Origin: Nitrospirillum amazonense
GTDB lineage: Bacteria > Pseudomonadota > Alphaproteobacteria > Azospirillales > Azospirillaceae
Reading direction: 5' to 3'
DNA length: 64,000 bases
Assembly (NCBI RefSeq): GCF_007828035.1
Contig: NZ_VITV01000008.1
Coordinates: 124,001 to 188,000, forward strand
Position numbers and translations under genes: made by a program
Shown here: positions 33,574 to 42,420 of the stretch, piece by piece
Layout of the letters: each line of letters starts with the position of its first letter
How positions within the stretch are numbered: the stretch's first letter is position 1
Notes under the pieces: model-generated
The model's database searches: none
What the model saw: the letters and a program-made list of their open reading frames with translations, nothing else
What the model was told of the DNA's origin: nothing

Positions 33574-35684
33574 CCGCCGCCGCCTGGTTCTCATCTCTTT
33601 TCCGGGGCTTCTCCAAGGGCGCTGGCGACTGGATGTTCGCGGCCAAGACGGCCGCCGCGGCCCTGGCGGCCTTGTACATCGGGTTCAGCCTGGACTTGCC
33701 GCGCCCCTACTGGGCGGCGGGGACGGTCTTCATCGTGTCGCAGCCGCTGGCCGGCGCCATGCGGTCCAAAGGCGTGTTCCGCGTGATGGGGACGGTCATC
33801 GGCGCCGTGGCCACGGTGGCCATCATTCCCAACCTGGTGGACGCCCCGCCCTTGCTGTGCGTCGCCATGGCGCTGTGGACGATGGTCTGCCTGACCTTGG
33901 CCCTGCTGGACCGCACGCCGCGCAGTTACATCTTCATGCTGGCGGCCTACAGCACCGCGCTGATCGGCTTCCCCACCGTCACCGACCCCGGCACCGTGTT
34001 CGACGCCGCCCTGGCCCGGGTGGAGGAGATCACCGTCGGCATCCTCTGCGCCACCGTCATCGGCAGCGTCATCTTCCCGCGCGGCATCGGCCCGGTGATC
34101 AGCGACCGCATTGACGCCTTCGCCGCCGATGTCACCCGCTGGGCGCGGGACGCCCTGGCCGGGGCGGAGGAAACGGCGGCCACCCGCTCGGACCGGCGCC
34201 GCCTGGCCGCCGACGCGGTCGAACTGCAAATGATGGCCACGCACCTGGATTACGACACCAGCCACCTGCACGGCATGAGCCAGGAGGTGCGGCAACTGCG
34301 CCAGCGCCTGGTCATGCTGCTGCCCATCCTGTCGGGCCTGGGCGACCGCGTCCGTGCCTTGAAAGCCGACGGCCAGCCGCTGCCGGCGGCGCTGGAGGTG
34401 TTGCTGGCCGACGTCGGTGACTGGGTGGCGGACCTGGAGGCGCCGGCGGACCGCACGGCGGATTTGCGCGCCCGTATCGCGGCGCTGCGCACGGCGCCGG
34501 CCGACTGGCACGACGTGCTGACCCTGAACCTGCTGACGCGGCTGAAGGACCTGATGGACGCCCTGCAGGATTGCCGCGACCTGCGCCGGTACACAATCAG
34601 CGGCGGCCATGGGCCCAAGGTACGCCGCCGCCGGGGCGGCCGGGCGGGGGCGGAGGTGGTGATGCACCGCGACCTGGGCATGGCCCTGTGGTCCGGGGCG
34701 GGCGCCGCCATCACCATCCTGCTGGGCAGCGCCTTCTGGATCGGCACGGAATGGGCGGACGGCGCCATCGCCCTGGAAATGGCGGCCGTGGCCTGCTGTT
34801 TCTTCGCCGCGCAGGACAACCCGGTGCCGGCCATCCTGGACTTCGCGCTGTACAACGCCGTGGCCGCGGTGCTGGCCGGCATCTACATCTTCGCCATCAT
34901 GCCGCACATTGACGGCTTCGTGATGCTGGCCTTCGCCCTGGGTCCCATGTTCCTGCTGCTGGGCCGCGTCATCGCCAATCCGCGCCTGGCTGGCCGGGCC
35001 CTGGCGGTAGGCGCCACCCTGCCCACCCTGGCGGGCCTGAGCAACACCTACAGCGCCGACTTCGCCTCCTACCTCAACAGCGCCTTGGCGCTGGTGCTGG
35101 GCATGGGATTTGCGGGGCTGGTGACGGCGCTGGTGCGCGCGGTGGGCGCGGAATGGGGCGCCCGGCGCATCCTGCGCGCCTGCTGGTACGACATCCGGGC
35201 CGTGGCCGACATCCGCGCCCCCGCCCCCGACGGCGGCCTGCGCCCCGTGTTCGCCGGCAAGCTGCTGGACCGCATGGGCCTGCTGGTACCACGCCTGGCC
35301 GCCCTGCCCCCGGGGTCGGAAATCGCGGCCGCCGACGCCCTGGCCGACATCCGCACGGGCATGAACGTGCTGGAGCTGCGCGGGGTGGAACGGGCCCTGC
35401 CCATCTCGGCGCGGGCGGCGGTGGACGGGGCGTTGTCCCTGCTGGCCGACCATTACCGGGCCGTCTGCCGCGCCGGTGCCCCGCGCCCGCCCTCGCCGCC
35501 GTTGCTGGCCGGCATCGACGCCGCCCTGGCGGCGCTGATGCCCCTGCCTGACCGCAAGCCGCGCCAAGCCTTGCTGGCCTTGGCCGGAATCCGCCGGGCC
35601 CTGTCGGACGGCGTGCCCGACCTGCCGCCGCCCACCCCCGCCGTTCCCGCCCCTCCCACCCCGGAAGAAAGCCTGGCCGCATGA
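33570..35684 (+). CDS. FUSC family (AaeB-like) inner-membrane efflux protein
   Basis: 704 residues with two blocks of five to six membrane helices (about 20-170 and 370-520) separated by a cytoplasmic helical region, the FUSC/AaeB layout. Typical segments are GFSLDLPRPYWAAGTVFIVSQP, DPGTVFDAALARVEEITVGIL and ALYNAVAAVLAGIYIFAIMP. It acts with the adjacent DUF1656 and HlyD-type proteins to export aromatic carboxylic acids or similar compounds, by analogy to E. coli AaeXAB. It starts at GTG within the MarR stop and ends within the start of the DUF1656 gene. Confidence 0.9.
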   Translation: MTAAAWFSSLFRGFSKGAGDWMFAAKTAAAALAALYIGFSLDLPRPYWAAGTVFIVSQPLAGAMRSKGVFRVMGTVIGAVATVAIIPNLVDAPPLLCVAMALWTMVCLTLALLDRTPRSYIFMLAAYSTALIGFPTVTDPGTVFDAALARVEEITVGILCATVIGSVIFPRGIGPVISDRIDAFAADVTRWARDALAGAEETAATRSDRRRLAADAVELQMMATHLDYDTSHLHGMSQEVRQLRQRLVMLLPILSGLGDRVRALKADGQPLPAALEVLLADVGDWVADLEAPADRTADLRARIAALRTAPADWHDVLTLNLLTRLKDLMDALQDCRDLRRYTISGGHGPKVRRRRGGRAGAEVVMHRDLGMALWSGAGAAITILLGSAFWIGTEWADGAIALEMAAVACCFFAAQDNPVPAILDFALYNAVAAVLAGIYIFAIMPHIDGFVMLAFALGPMFLLLGRVIANPRLAGRALAVGATLPTLAGLSNTYSADFASYLNSALALVLGMGFAGLVTALVRAVGAEWGARRILRACWYDIRAVADIRAPAPDGGLRPVFAGKLLDRMGLLVPRLAALPPGSEIAAADALADIRTGMNVLELRGVERALPISARAAVDGALSLLADHYRAVCRAGAPRPPSPPLLAGIDAALAALMPLPDRKPRQALLALAGIRRALSDGVPDLPPPTPAVPAPPTPEESLAA

Positions 35685-35896
35685 TCGGCGAAATGGACAT
35701 TCACGGCGTTTTCGTCTCCCCCCTGCTGGTCTGGGGCGTGGTCGCCTTCCTCATCTCCATGGCCGTGCGCTGGGTGCTGCGCCTGGTGGGCGCCTATCGC
35801 CTAGTCTGGCATCGGCCGCTGTTCGACCTGGCCGTTTACGTCATCGTCCTCGGCGGGGTCGCCGCCGTCTTCACCCACTACACGTCTCATCCCTGA
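35681..35896 (+). CDS. DUF1656 (AaeX-like) small membrane protein
   Basis: 71 residues with two membrane helices (VSPLLVWGVVAFLISMAVRWVL and PLFDLAVYVIVLGGVAAVF). The opening GEMDIHGVFVSPLL is the family signature of AaeX/DUF1656. The ATG overlaps the FUSC stop (ATGA). It is found only beside FUSC and HlyD partners and probably helps assemble the pump. Confidence 0.92.
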   Translation: MIGEMDIHGVFVSPLLVWGVVAFLISMAVRWVLRLVGAYRLVWHRPLFDLAVYVIVLGGVAAVFTHYTSHP

Positions 35897-35915
35897 CTTG
35901 CTGGACGCCGCCGCC

Positions 35916-36917
35916 ATGCGCAGCTTCATCACCGCCCTGACCCGCCTTGCCGTCACGCTGGTCGTGGTCGCCATCGCCGCCCTGGTAGGCTGGCGCTTCT
36001 GGATCTATTACATGGAAGAGCCATGGACCCGGGACGGCCGGGTGCGGGCCGATATCGTGGGCGTGACGCCCGACGTCTCCGGCCTGGTGGATGAGGTGCT
36101 GGTGCATGACAACCAGACCGTGACCAAGGGCCAAGTGCTGTTCCGCATCGATCGTGCCCGCTTCACCCTGGCGCTGCAGCAGGCCGACGCCGCGGTGGCC
36201 GCCAAGAAGGCCAACTTCGACGAACTGGTGCTGGAGCGGAACCGCTATGAATCGCTCAGCAGCTCCGCCGTGTCGCGGGAGAAGCAGGAGCAGACGGTGG
36301 CCGCCGCCAAGCAGGCCGAGGCCATCTACCTGCAGGCCGTGGCCGACCGCAACGTCGCCAAGCTGAACCTGGACCGGACGGAGGTGATGGCCACCGTCAA
36401 CGGCTATATCACCAACTTCGACCTGCGCCCCGGCGACTATGTCACCGCCGGCAAGGCCGTGACCGCTCTGGTGGACAGCGACAGCCTGCACGTCCAGGGC
36501 TATTTCGAGGAAACCAAGCTGGGCCGCATCCATGTGGGTGACCCGGTAACCGTGCGCCTGATGGGCGACCCGCGCAGCTTCAGTGGCCATGTGGAGAGCG
36601 TGGCCGCCGCCATCGAGGACCGGGAACGCACGGACGGCAGCAACCTGCTGGCCAACGTGAACCCCACCTTCAGCTGGGTGCGCCTGGCCCAGCGCATCCC
36701 GGTGCGCGTGGTGCTGGACAACCCGCCGGCCGACCTGCGCCTGATCCCTGGCCGCACCGCCACCGTGGCGGTCGTGGGCTCCGACGCCGTGCTGAAAACG
36801 CCCCTGACCAAGTTGCCCCATCCGACGCCGCAAGGCACCCAGCAGCCCCAGGCGTCCCCGCCGGTAGCACCGACACCCCAGCCGGCGGTCCCCGCCACCA
36901 AGCCCAAGGCGCGGTGA
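35916..36917 (+). CDS. HlyD family periplasmic adaptor (AaeA/EmrA-like)
   Basis: 333 residues. One N-terminal membrane helix (LAVTLVVVAIAALVGWRFWIYYM) is followed by a biotinyl-lipoyl-like beta domain (PWTRDGRVRADIVGVTPDVSGLVDEVLVHDNQTVTKGQVLF), a coiled coil (about 80-150), and a second half barrel (NGYITNFDLRPGDYVTAG) ending in a Pro-rich tail. It links the inner-membrane FUSC protein to an outer-membrane channel. ATG 35916 was chosen; a TTG at 35898 two bases after the DUF1656 stop is possible. Last gene of the operon. Confidence 0.9.
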   Translation: MRSFITALTRLAVTLVVVAIAALVGWRFWIYYMEEPWTRDGRVRADIVGVTPDVSGLVDEVLVHDNQTVTKGQVLFRIDRARFTLALQQADAAVAAKKANFDELVLERNRYESLSSSAVSREKQEQTVAAAKQAEAIYLQAVADRNVAKLNLDRTEVMATVNGYITNFDLRPGDYVTAGKAVTALVDSDSLHVQGYFEETKLGRIHVGDPVTVRLMGDPRSFSGHVESVAAAIEDRERTDGSNLLANVNPTFSWVRLAQRIPVRVVLDNPPADLRLIPGRTATVAVVGSDAVLKTPLTKLPHPTPQGTQQPQASPPVAPTPQPAVPATKPKAR

Positions 36918-36944
36918 CCAAAACTGTCCGAGGAAGAGCGTGCA

Positions 36945-36962
36945 AGGGGCGCTGCCGCCCCT
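36945..36962 (+). terminator. Weak hairpin after the efflux operon
   Basis: AGGGGC (36945-36950) pairs with GCCCCT (36957-36962), followed by CTTCATTC. The short stem and poor U tract make it only a possible terminator. Confidence 0.35.
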
Positions 36963-37081
36963 CTTCATTCAGGGACATGACGTCGCAGTCCAGCAGGCCC
37001 CCGACAGCCAGCGGGCCCCGCCCCGTTTAATGACCCAGGCGCCCCGTGGGCGGGTGCCGGGGCATCGGGGGCGATCGGCAT

Positions 37082-38572
37082 ATGGAAGGGGCATCCGGCA
37101 CGGCGAGCGTGCCCACGGGCAGCATGCCCGGCGCCGAGGCCATCCGGCGGGCGATCCTGCGGCTGGAAGGTGCGGTGGCGGACAGCCCCACATCCATCGA
37201 TGCGCGCTTTCACCTCGGCGTCCTGTTGCAGGCCGACGGCCGGCGGGACGAGGCGGTAGCGCAGTACCGCCAGGCCTTGGTGCTGAACCCCTTCGACGCC
37301 CGTTTGCACAACGCCCTGGGCATCGCGCACCACGACGCCGGCGACATGGCCCAGGCCATGAGCTGTTTCGAGGATGCGCTGGCCAGCGATCCGGACGATC
37401 CCCAGGCGCACAACAACATGGGCCACCTGCTGCAGGTGGAGAACCGGCTGGACGACGCGCTGGCCTTCTTCGATTGGGCGCTGGCCCTGCGGCCTGACTA
37501 TCCGGAGGCGCTGAACAACAGCGGCGTGGTCAGGCAGATGCAGGGCCGGCTGGACCAGGCCGTCGCCCTATACCGCCGCGCCGTGGCGCTGCGCCCCGAC
37601 TATGCCGCCGCGCACAAGAACCTGGGCATGACCCTGCTGGCGGCCGGCCAATATGAGAAAGGCTGGCGGGAGTTCGAATGGCGCTGGCAGGACCCTCAGC
37701 TGGCCGGCGCCCGCCGCCCCTTCACCTGCCCGCAATGGCGTGGCGAGGACGCGCCCGGGCGCATCGTGCTGATCCATGGCGAACAAGGCTACGGCGATAG
37801 CCTGCAGTTCTGCCGCTACATCCCCCTGGTGGCCGAACGTGGCCTGCGCGTGGTGGTGGAAGTGCCCCAGCCCCTGGTCCGGCTGATGCGCCGTCTGCCG
37901 GGGGTGGAGCAGGTGGTGGCCCATGGCCAGGCCCTGTCGCCGTTCGACCTGCATTGCCCGATGATGAGCCTGCCGCTGGCCTTCGGCACCACCCTCGCCA
38001 CCATCCCGGCGCCCATCCCCTATCTGGCGGCCGATCCGGCGGAGATGGAGGTTTGGCGACGGCGCCTGGCGTTGGCGGCGCCGGGTGACAACCGGCCCTT
38101 GGTGGGATTGGTTTGGGCGGGGGCAGCCCGCGCCGGTACGCCCGACGTGGCGGTGGCCGATCGCCGCCGGTCCATGGGCCTGGCCGCCCTCATGCCCCTG
38201 TTGGATGATGACCGCGTGCGTTTCATCAGTCTGCAAAAGGACGCGGCGGAGACCGAGGTGCCACCCGGCCTGGGCGGCCTGATCGACAGCGTTGTGGATT
38301 TCGCCGACACCGCCGCCCTGGTCAGCAACCTGGATCTGGTGATCAGCGTCGACACCGCCGTGGCCCATCTGGCGGCGGCCATGGGCGTCAGCGTCTGGCT
38401 GCTGAACCGCTTTGACAGTTGCTGGCGTTGGCTGCGCGGCCGGGATGACAGCCCCTGGTATCCCACGACCCTGCGTCAGTTCCGGCAAGCGCGCCTGGGG
38501 GACTGGGGCGGTGTCGTTCAATCCGTACGCGCGGCCCTGGCCGCCACCTTCACCTCTGGAACATGCCGATGA
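37082..38572 (+). CDS. TPR protein with glycosyltransferase-9-like C-terminal domain
   Basis: 496 residues. About four to five tetratricopeptide repeats (about 30-200, for example FDARLHNALGIAHHDAGDMAQAMSCFEDALASDPD) precede a Rossmann-like domain (about 230-490). That domain has IVLIHGEQGYGDSLQFCRYIPLV and a sugar-nucleotide-type segment DLVISVDTAVAHLAAAMGVSVWLLN near the end, as in heptosyltransferase (GT9) relatives. It probably glycosylates a surface or secreted acceptor, with the TPRs recruiting it. ATG 37082 was preferred to an upstream GTG. It overlaps the following larger paralogue, so the two are coupled. Confidence 0.82.
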   Translation: MEGASGTASVPTGSMPGAEAIRRAILRLEGAVADSPTSIDARFHLGVLLQADGRRDEAVAQYRQALVLNPFDARLHNALGIAHHDAGDMAQAMSCFEDALASDPDDPQAHNNMGHLLQVENRLDDALAFFDWALALRPDYPEALNNSGVVRQMQGRLDQAVALYRRAVALRPDYAAAHKNLGMTLLAAGQYEKGWREFEWRWQDPQLAGARRPFTCPQWRGEDAPGRIVLIHGEQGYGDSLQFCRYIPLVAERGLRVVVEVPQPLVRLMRRLPGVEQVVAHGQALSPFDLHCPMMSLPLAFGTTLATIPAPIPYLAADPAEMEVWRRRLALAAPGDNRPLVGLVWAGAARAGTPDVAVADRRRSMGLAALMPLLDDDRVRFISLQKDAAETEVPPGLGGLIDSVVDFADTAALVSNLDLVISVDTAVAHLAAAMGVSVWLLNRFDSCWRWLRGRDDSPWYPTTLRQFRQARLGDWGGVVQSVRAALAATFTSGTCR

Positions 38573-40785
38573 CCGCCCGCCCCGCCGCCCTTCCCAAACC
38601 ACCCCTGCCGGCGGGTCAGAAAGCCTTCGCCGCCGCCGTGATACAGCACAAGGCCGGCCGGCTGGAAGCGGCGGCCGTGCTGTACCGCAAGGCGCTGTCG
38701 CTGATGCCCCGGCACCCGGAAAGCCTGCACCTGCTGGGCGTCGTCGCCTTCCAGCAGAAGCGCATGGATGAGGCAGTGGTGTTGATCACCCAGGCCCTGA
38801 CCCTGAAGCCAGCCTTCCCCGAGGCACTGAACAATCTGGGCACGGTGCGGGAGGCACAGGGTGACATCGATGCCGCCGCCGATTGCTTCCAGCGCGCCGT
38901 AGCGCTGAAACCAGATTTCGCCGAAGGATACAACAACCTGGGCAACGCCTTGAAGGCACAGGGAAAGCTGGACGAAGCCCTGGCGGCGCTGGACCGGGCG
39001 CTGGAGCTTCGCCCCGCCTATGCGGAGGCACACAACAACAGGGGCGTGGTCCATCGCCTGCAAAGCCGCTGGGCCGAGGCCGAAGCCGGCTTCCGGCAGG
39101 CACTGGCGGCCAAGCCCACCTATGTCAACGCCCTCTACAACCTGGGCCTGGTGCTACGCCTGACCGGCCGGCTGGAAGAGGCCATGCCCTGGCTGGAGCA
39201 GGCGGTGGATCGGGCGCCCGACCATGCCGAAGCCTGCTTCAACCTGGGCCTCGCCTTACAGGATCTGGACAGGCACGATGACGCCCTGCCGTACCTGCGC
39301 CGGGCGGCGGCCCTGCGCCCCGATGATCCTGTCCCCCACAGCAGCCTGGGCACCACCTTGCAAACCTTGGGGCACGCGCCGGAGGCGCTGCTGTGCTATC
39401 AGCGGGCGCTGGCGCTGAAGCCGGATTTCGCCGACGCCCACAACAACATGGGCCTTATCCTTTACGTCCACGGCCGCTATGCCGAGGCGGAGTCTTGTTT
39501 CGCCCGCGCCATTGCGCTGTTGCCCGGCAATCCCAAGACCCACAATAACTTAGGGCTCGCCCTCCTGGCGCAGGGTAAGGGCGCGGAGGCGGCGCGAGCC
39601 TTCGACCTGGCCATCGACGCCCAGCCGGACTATGCCGAGCCACACAACAACCTGGGCATGGCCCTGCATGCCGAGGGGCGGATGGACCAGGCGCGGGCCA
39701 GCATCCAGGCCGCCTTGGCCCTAAACCCGGATTATCCGGAGGCCCACAACAACTTGGGCGCTGTCTTTCAGGCCAAAGGTGAGCTGGACTTGGCCGCCGC
39801 CTGCTTCCGCCGCGCCATCGCGCTGAAGCCCGACTACGGCGCCTGCCACAACAATCTGGGCATGTCGTTGCTGTCCGCCGGACAGTATGAGGAGGGCTGG
39901 CGCGAATATGAGTGGCGCTGGCGCACCCGCCAGATGACGCCCTACGCCCGCCAGTTCCCCCAGCCGCAGTGGCGGGGAGAGCCGGCCGCCGGCAAGACCA
40001 TCCTGATCCACGCCGAACAGGGCCTGGGCGATACCCTTCAGTTCAGCCGCTACCTGCCCCTAGTGGCGGCGCGGGGCCTGCGCATCACGCTGGCCGTCCA
40101 GCCGCAGGTGGCCCGCCTGCTGCGCCCCCTGCCCGGCGTGACCCATATCCTGGTGGAAGGGGAACCCCTGCCGCCCTTCGACCTGCAATGCCCGATGATG
40201 AGCCTGCCGCTGGCCTTCGGCACCACGGTGGAGACCGTCCCGGCGGAGGTGCCCTACCTGGCCGCCGACGCGGGGGATGTGGCCGTCTGGCGGGACCGCC
40301 TGGCCGGGGACGGCCCGGGCCTGCGCGTCGGCCTGGCCTGGGCCGGCAACCCCCGGCGCGACCGGCCGGAACTGGCAGCCGTGGACCGCCGCCGCTCCGT
40401 GGCGCCGGAGTTGCTGGCGCCCTTGGCCCAGGTGCCCGGCGTGCGGCTCTACAGCCTGCAGAAGGACGCGGCACCACCGGCCGATCTCCCCTTGATCGAC
40501 CGTATGGCGGAAGTGGCGGACTTCGGGGACACCGCCGCCCTCATCGCCAACCTGGACCTGGTGATCAGTGTCGACACCTCGGTCGTCCATCTGGCCGGCG
40601 CGCTGGGCAAGCCGGTGTGGATGATGAACCGCCACGACAGCTGCTGGCGATGGTTCCGGAACCGGAACGACAGCCCCTGGTATCCGACTTTACGGCTGTT
40701 CAGCCAGGCGGCACCGGGGGACTGGGATGGCGTGGTGATGGCGGTGTGGAAGGCGCTGGCAATAAAGGTGGCAGAGCGGAATTAG
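38569..40785 (+). CDS. Large TPR protein with glycosyltransferase-9-like C-terminal domain
   Basis: 738 residues. Roughly eleven 34-residue TPRs fill about 15-430 with the recurring core PEALNNLGTVREAQGDIDAA. The C-terminal 300 residues repeat the upstream protein nearly motif for motif: ILIHAEQGLGDTLQFSRYLPLV, FDLQCPMMSLPLAFGTTVETV, DLVISVDTSVVHLAGALGKPVWMMN and RNRNDSPWYPT. It is therefore a tandem paralogue with an expanded TPR array. The ATG overlaps the previous stop (ATGA); an ATG 6 bases earlier is possible. It is probably a protein or polysaccharide glycosyltransferase; the acceptor is unknown. Confidence 0.82.
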   Translation: MTARPAALPKPPLPAGQKAFAAAVIQHKAGRLEAAAVLYRKALSLMPRHPESLHLLGVVAFQQKRMDEAVVLITQALTLKPAFPEALNNLGTVREAQGDIDAAADCFQRAVALKPDFAEGYNNLGNALKAQGKLDEALAALDRALELRPAYAEAHNNRGVVHRLQSRWAEAEAGFRQALAAKPTYVNALYNLGLVLRLTGRLEEAMPWLEQAVDRAPDHAEACFNLGLALQDLDRHDDALPYLRRAAALRPDDPVPHSSLGTTLQTLGHAPEALLCYQRALALKPDFADAHNNMGLILYVHGRYAEAESCFARAIALLPGNPKTHNNLGLALLAQGKGAEAARAFDLAIDAQPDYAEPHNNLGMALHAEGRMDQARASIQAALALNPDYPEAHNNLGAVFQAKGELDLAAACFRRAIALKPDYGACHNNLGMSLLSAGQYEEGWREYEWRWRTRQMTPYARQFPQPQWRGEPAAGKTILIHAEQGLGDTLQFSRYLPLVAARGLRITLAVQPQVARLLRPLPGVTHILVEGEPLPPFDLQCPMMSLPLAFGTTVETVPAEVPYLAADAGDVAVWRDRLAGDGPGLRVGLAWAGNPRRDRPELAAVDRRRSVAPELLAPLAQVPGVRLYSLQKDAAPPADLPLIDRMAEVADFGDTAALIANLDLVISVDTSVVHLAGALGKPVWMMNRHDSCWRWFRNRNDSPWYPTLRLFSQAAPGDWDGVVMAVWKALAIKVAERN

Positions 40786-40804
40786 GGGGCAGCATCAACA
40801 TCGA

Positions 40805-41158
40805 TCACCATAGAAACCTTAGTGTGTTCCATTGTGGTTCGATAATATCGCCTTCCTCCCGTCGTATAAATTCTAACTCCAACAGCCGATCATTTTCGTC
40901 GGCATATAAAACAACCTCAATTTCAGTATGATCAGCGTCTAGGAGAACGCCTCCAGGCGAATAAGAATGCTGTCCATGATAGGATGGCCTGGCATAGCCA
41001 TTGATCCTAAATTTTATCACTTCACCATTTGCACGAGTTGACTCAACGACCGCATTTTCCATGTCTTGGATTAATATCTGGCGCTTGCCCGGATCGAGCC
41101 TCTCGGCAAATTTCCGAATGATCAACAGCTCTTTGGAACTAAGAGCACGTTCGCTCAT
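40805..41158 (-). CDS. Small orphan protein of low GC (DUF6984-like)
   Basis: 117 residues: SSKELLIIRKFAERLDPGKRQ, then VIKFRINGYARPSY, EVVLYADENDRLLELEFIRRE. It resembles the small DUF6984-type proteins that are scattered singly and often near toxin cassettes, but this match is tentative. Base composition is much poorer in GC than the surroundings and the ribosome site is weak, suggesting transfer. The start at 41158 was chosen because a longer frame to 41233 overlaps the folD terminator. It converges on the TPR operon. Confidence 0.6.
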   Translation of the reverse strand: MSERALSSKELLIIRKFAERLDPGKRQILIQDMENAVVESTRANGEVIKFRINGYARPSYHGQHSYSPGGVLLDADHTEIEVVLYADENDRLLELEFIRREEGDIIEPQWNTLRFLW

Positions 41159-41205
41159 GGTCGATATTTTCCCGGTTGGTGACGCTGAGGCCCGTCTCTC
41201 GCGTA

Positions 41206-41255
41206 TGAAAAAGCCCCTGGCTGAACCCCGCATCGCGCGGTCCGGCCGGGGGCTT
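41206..41255 (-). terminator. Rho-independent terminator of folD
   Basis: On the minus strand an AAGCCCC...GGGGCTT stem (41249-41255 / 41211-41217) runs into TTTTTC, 17 bases after the folD stop. Confidence 0.8.
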
Positions 41256-41271
41256 GGAATGGCAAGGCGTT

Positions 41272-42180
41272 TTACGCGAACTCCGCCAGTTCCGCCTCCA
41301 GCCCACGGCTGCGGCAGGCGGCGGTCAGGGTGTTCAGCAGCAGCACGGCGATGGTCATGGGGCCCACGCCGCCCGGCACCGGAGTGATGGCGCCGGCCAC
41401 GGCGGCCGCCTCGTCATAGGCGACGTCGCCCACCAGGCGGGTCTTGCCGGCGGCAGCCGCCTCGGGATCGCGGGCGGGCACGCGGTTGATGCCCACGTCG
41501 ATGACCACGGCGCCGGGCTTCACCCAATCACCCTTCACCATCTCCGGTCGGCCGACGGCGGCCACCAGGATGTCGGCGGTGCGGCACAGGGCGGGCAGAT
41601 CGGCGGTGCGGCTGTGGGCGATGGTGACGGTGCAGTCGGCCTGCAGCAGCAGCTGGGCCATGGGCTTGCCCACTATGTTGGACCGGCCCACCACCACGGC
41701 GTGCTTGCCCTTCAGGCTGCCCAGATGGTCCTTCAGCATCATCAGGCAGCCCAGCGGCGTGCACGGAACCATGCCGGGCAGACCCACCGCCAGGCGTCCG
41801 GCGTTGACCACGTGGAAACCGTCGACATCCTTGTTGGGGTCGATGGCGCCCAGGACGGCGTTGCTGTCGATATGGGCCGGCAGGGGCAACTGCACCAGGA
41901 TGCCGTGGATGGCGGGATCGGCGTTCAGGCTGTGCACCAGGGCCAGCAGATCTTCCTGCGTGGTGCTGGCCTCCAGCCGGTGGGTGACGGAGTGCATGCC
42001 GGCGGCGTGGGTCTGTTCGCCCTTGTTGCGGACATAGACCTGGCTGGCCGGATCCTCGCCCACCAGCACCACGGCCAGGCCGGGCTTCAGCCCGTGACGG
42101 GTGATGAGGTCGGCGACCTTGGCGCCGATGCGTTCGCGCAAGGCCGCAGCGAATGCCTTACCGTCGATGATGTGCGCCAT
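41272..42180 (-). CDS. folD: Bifunctional methylenetetrahydrofolate dehydrogenase / cyclohydrolase
   Basis: 302 residues. FolD oxidises 5,10-methylene-THF with NADP and hydrolyses methenyl-THF to 10-formyl-THF. Motifs: substrate Lys region [17 protein letters not shown], the signature [20 protein letters not shown] followed by NKDVDGFH, and the NADP-binding [17 protein letters not shown]. Start 42180 has GGAGGAACAG; a longer frame to 42291 is not needed. It may feed 10-formyl-THF to the purU product encoded about 9 kb away, which does the reverse deformylation. It ends in a strong terminator. Confidence 0.96.
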   Translation of the reverse strand: MAHIIDGKAFAAALRERIGAKVADLITRHGLKPGLAVVLVGEDPASQVYVRNKGEQTHAAGMHSVTHRLEASTTQEDLLALVHSLNADPAIHGILVQLPLPAHIDSNAVLGAIDPNKDVDGFHVVNAGRLAVGLPGMVPCTPLGCLMMLKDHLGSLKGKHAVVVGRSNIVGKPMAQLLLQADCTVTIAHSRTADLPALCRTADILVAAVGRPEMVKGDWVKPGAVVIDVGINRVPARDPEAAAAGKTRLVGDVAYDEAAAVAGAITPVPGGVGPMTIAVLLLNTLTAACRSRGLEAELAEFA

Positions 42181-42332
42181 GACCTGTTCCTCCGCCAGCG
42201 AAACCTGAGAATTGCGCGGGACATTAGCCGCAGCGCACTGCGCCGCCAATCCCTTGGGCTCAAAAGCCTTCCGAACCCTGCCATGCAGCACCGTCGGTCC
42301 CCCCGGTGCCGTGACAAGGCTGCCGCCAGGCG

Positions 42333-42365
42333 TTTTTATATTTGACGTATAAATTCATATTTGAT
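42333..42365. promoter_or_regulatory. AT-rich candidate operator/promoter of the fucose-type permease gene
   Basis: TTTTTATATTTGACGTATAAATTC is a marked AT-rich island in GC-rich DNA. It shares TTTTATAT and CGTATA..AATT with the region upstream of the aldo/keto reductase (49344-49384), suggesting one regulator, probably the IclR protein, controls both arms of the cluster. Confidence 0.45.
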
Positions 42366-42420
42366 GTGCTGGTCACCAGCCGGGCCACATGCCGGCCAAA
42401 AGAACACCCTGGGAGGGGAC

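Noticed and set aside
33591-35567. Antisense frame of 658 codons opposite the FUSC gene
   Set aside because: Same mirror-frame character; the opposite strand encodes an intact FUSC protein.
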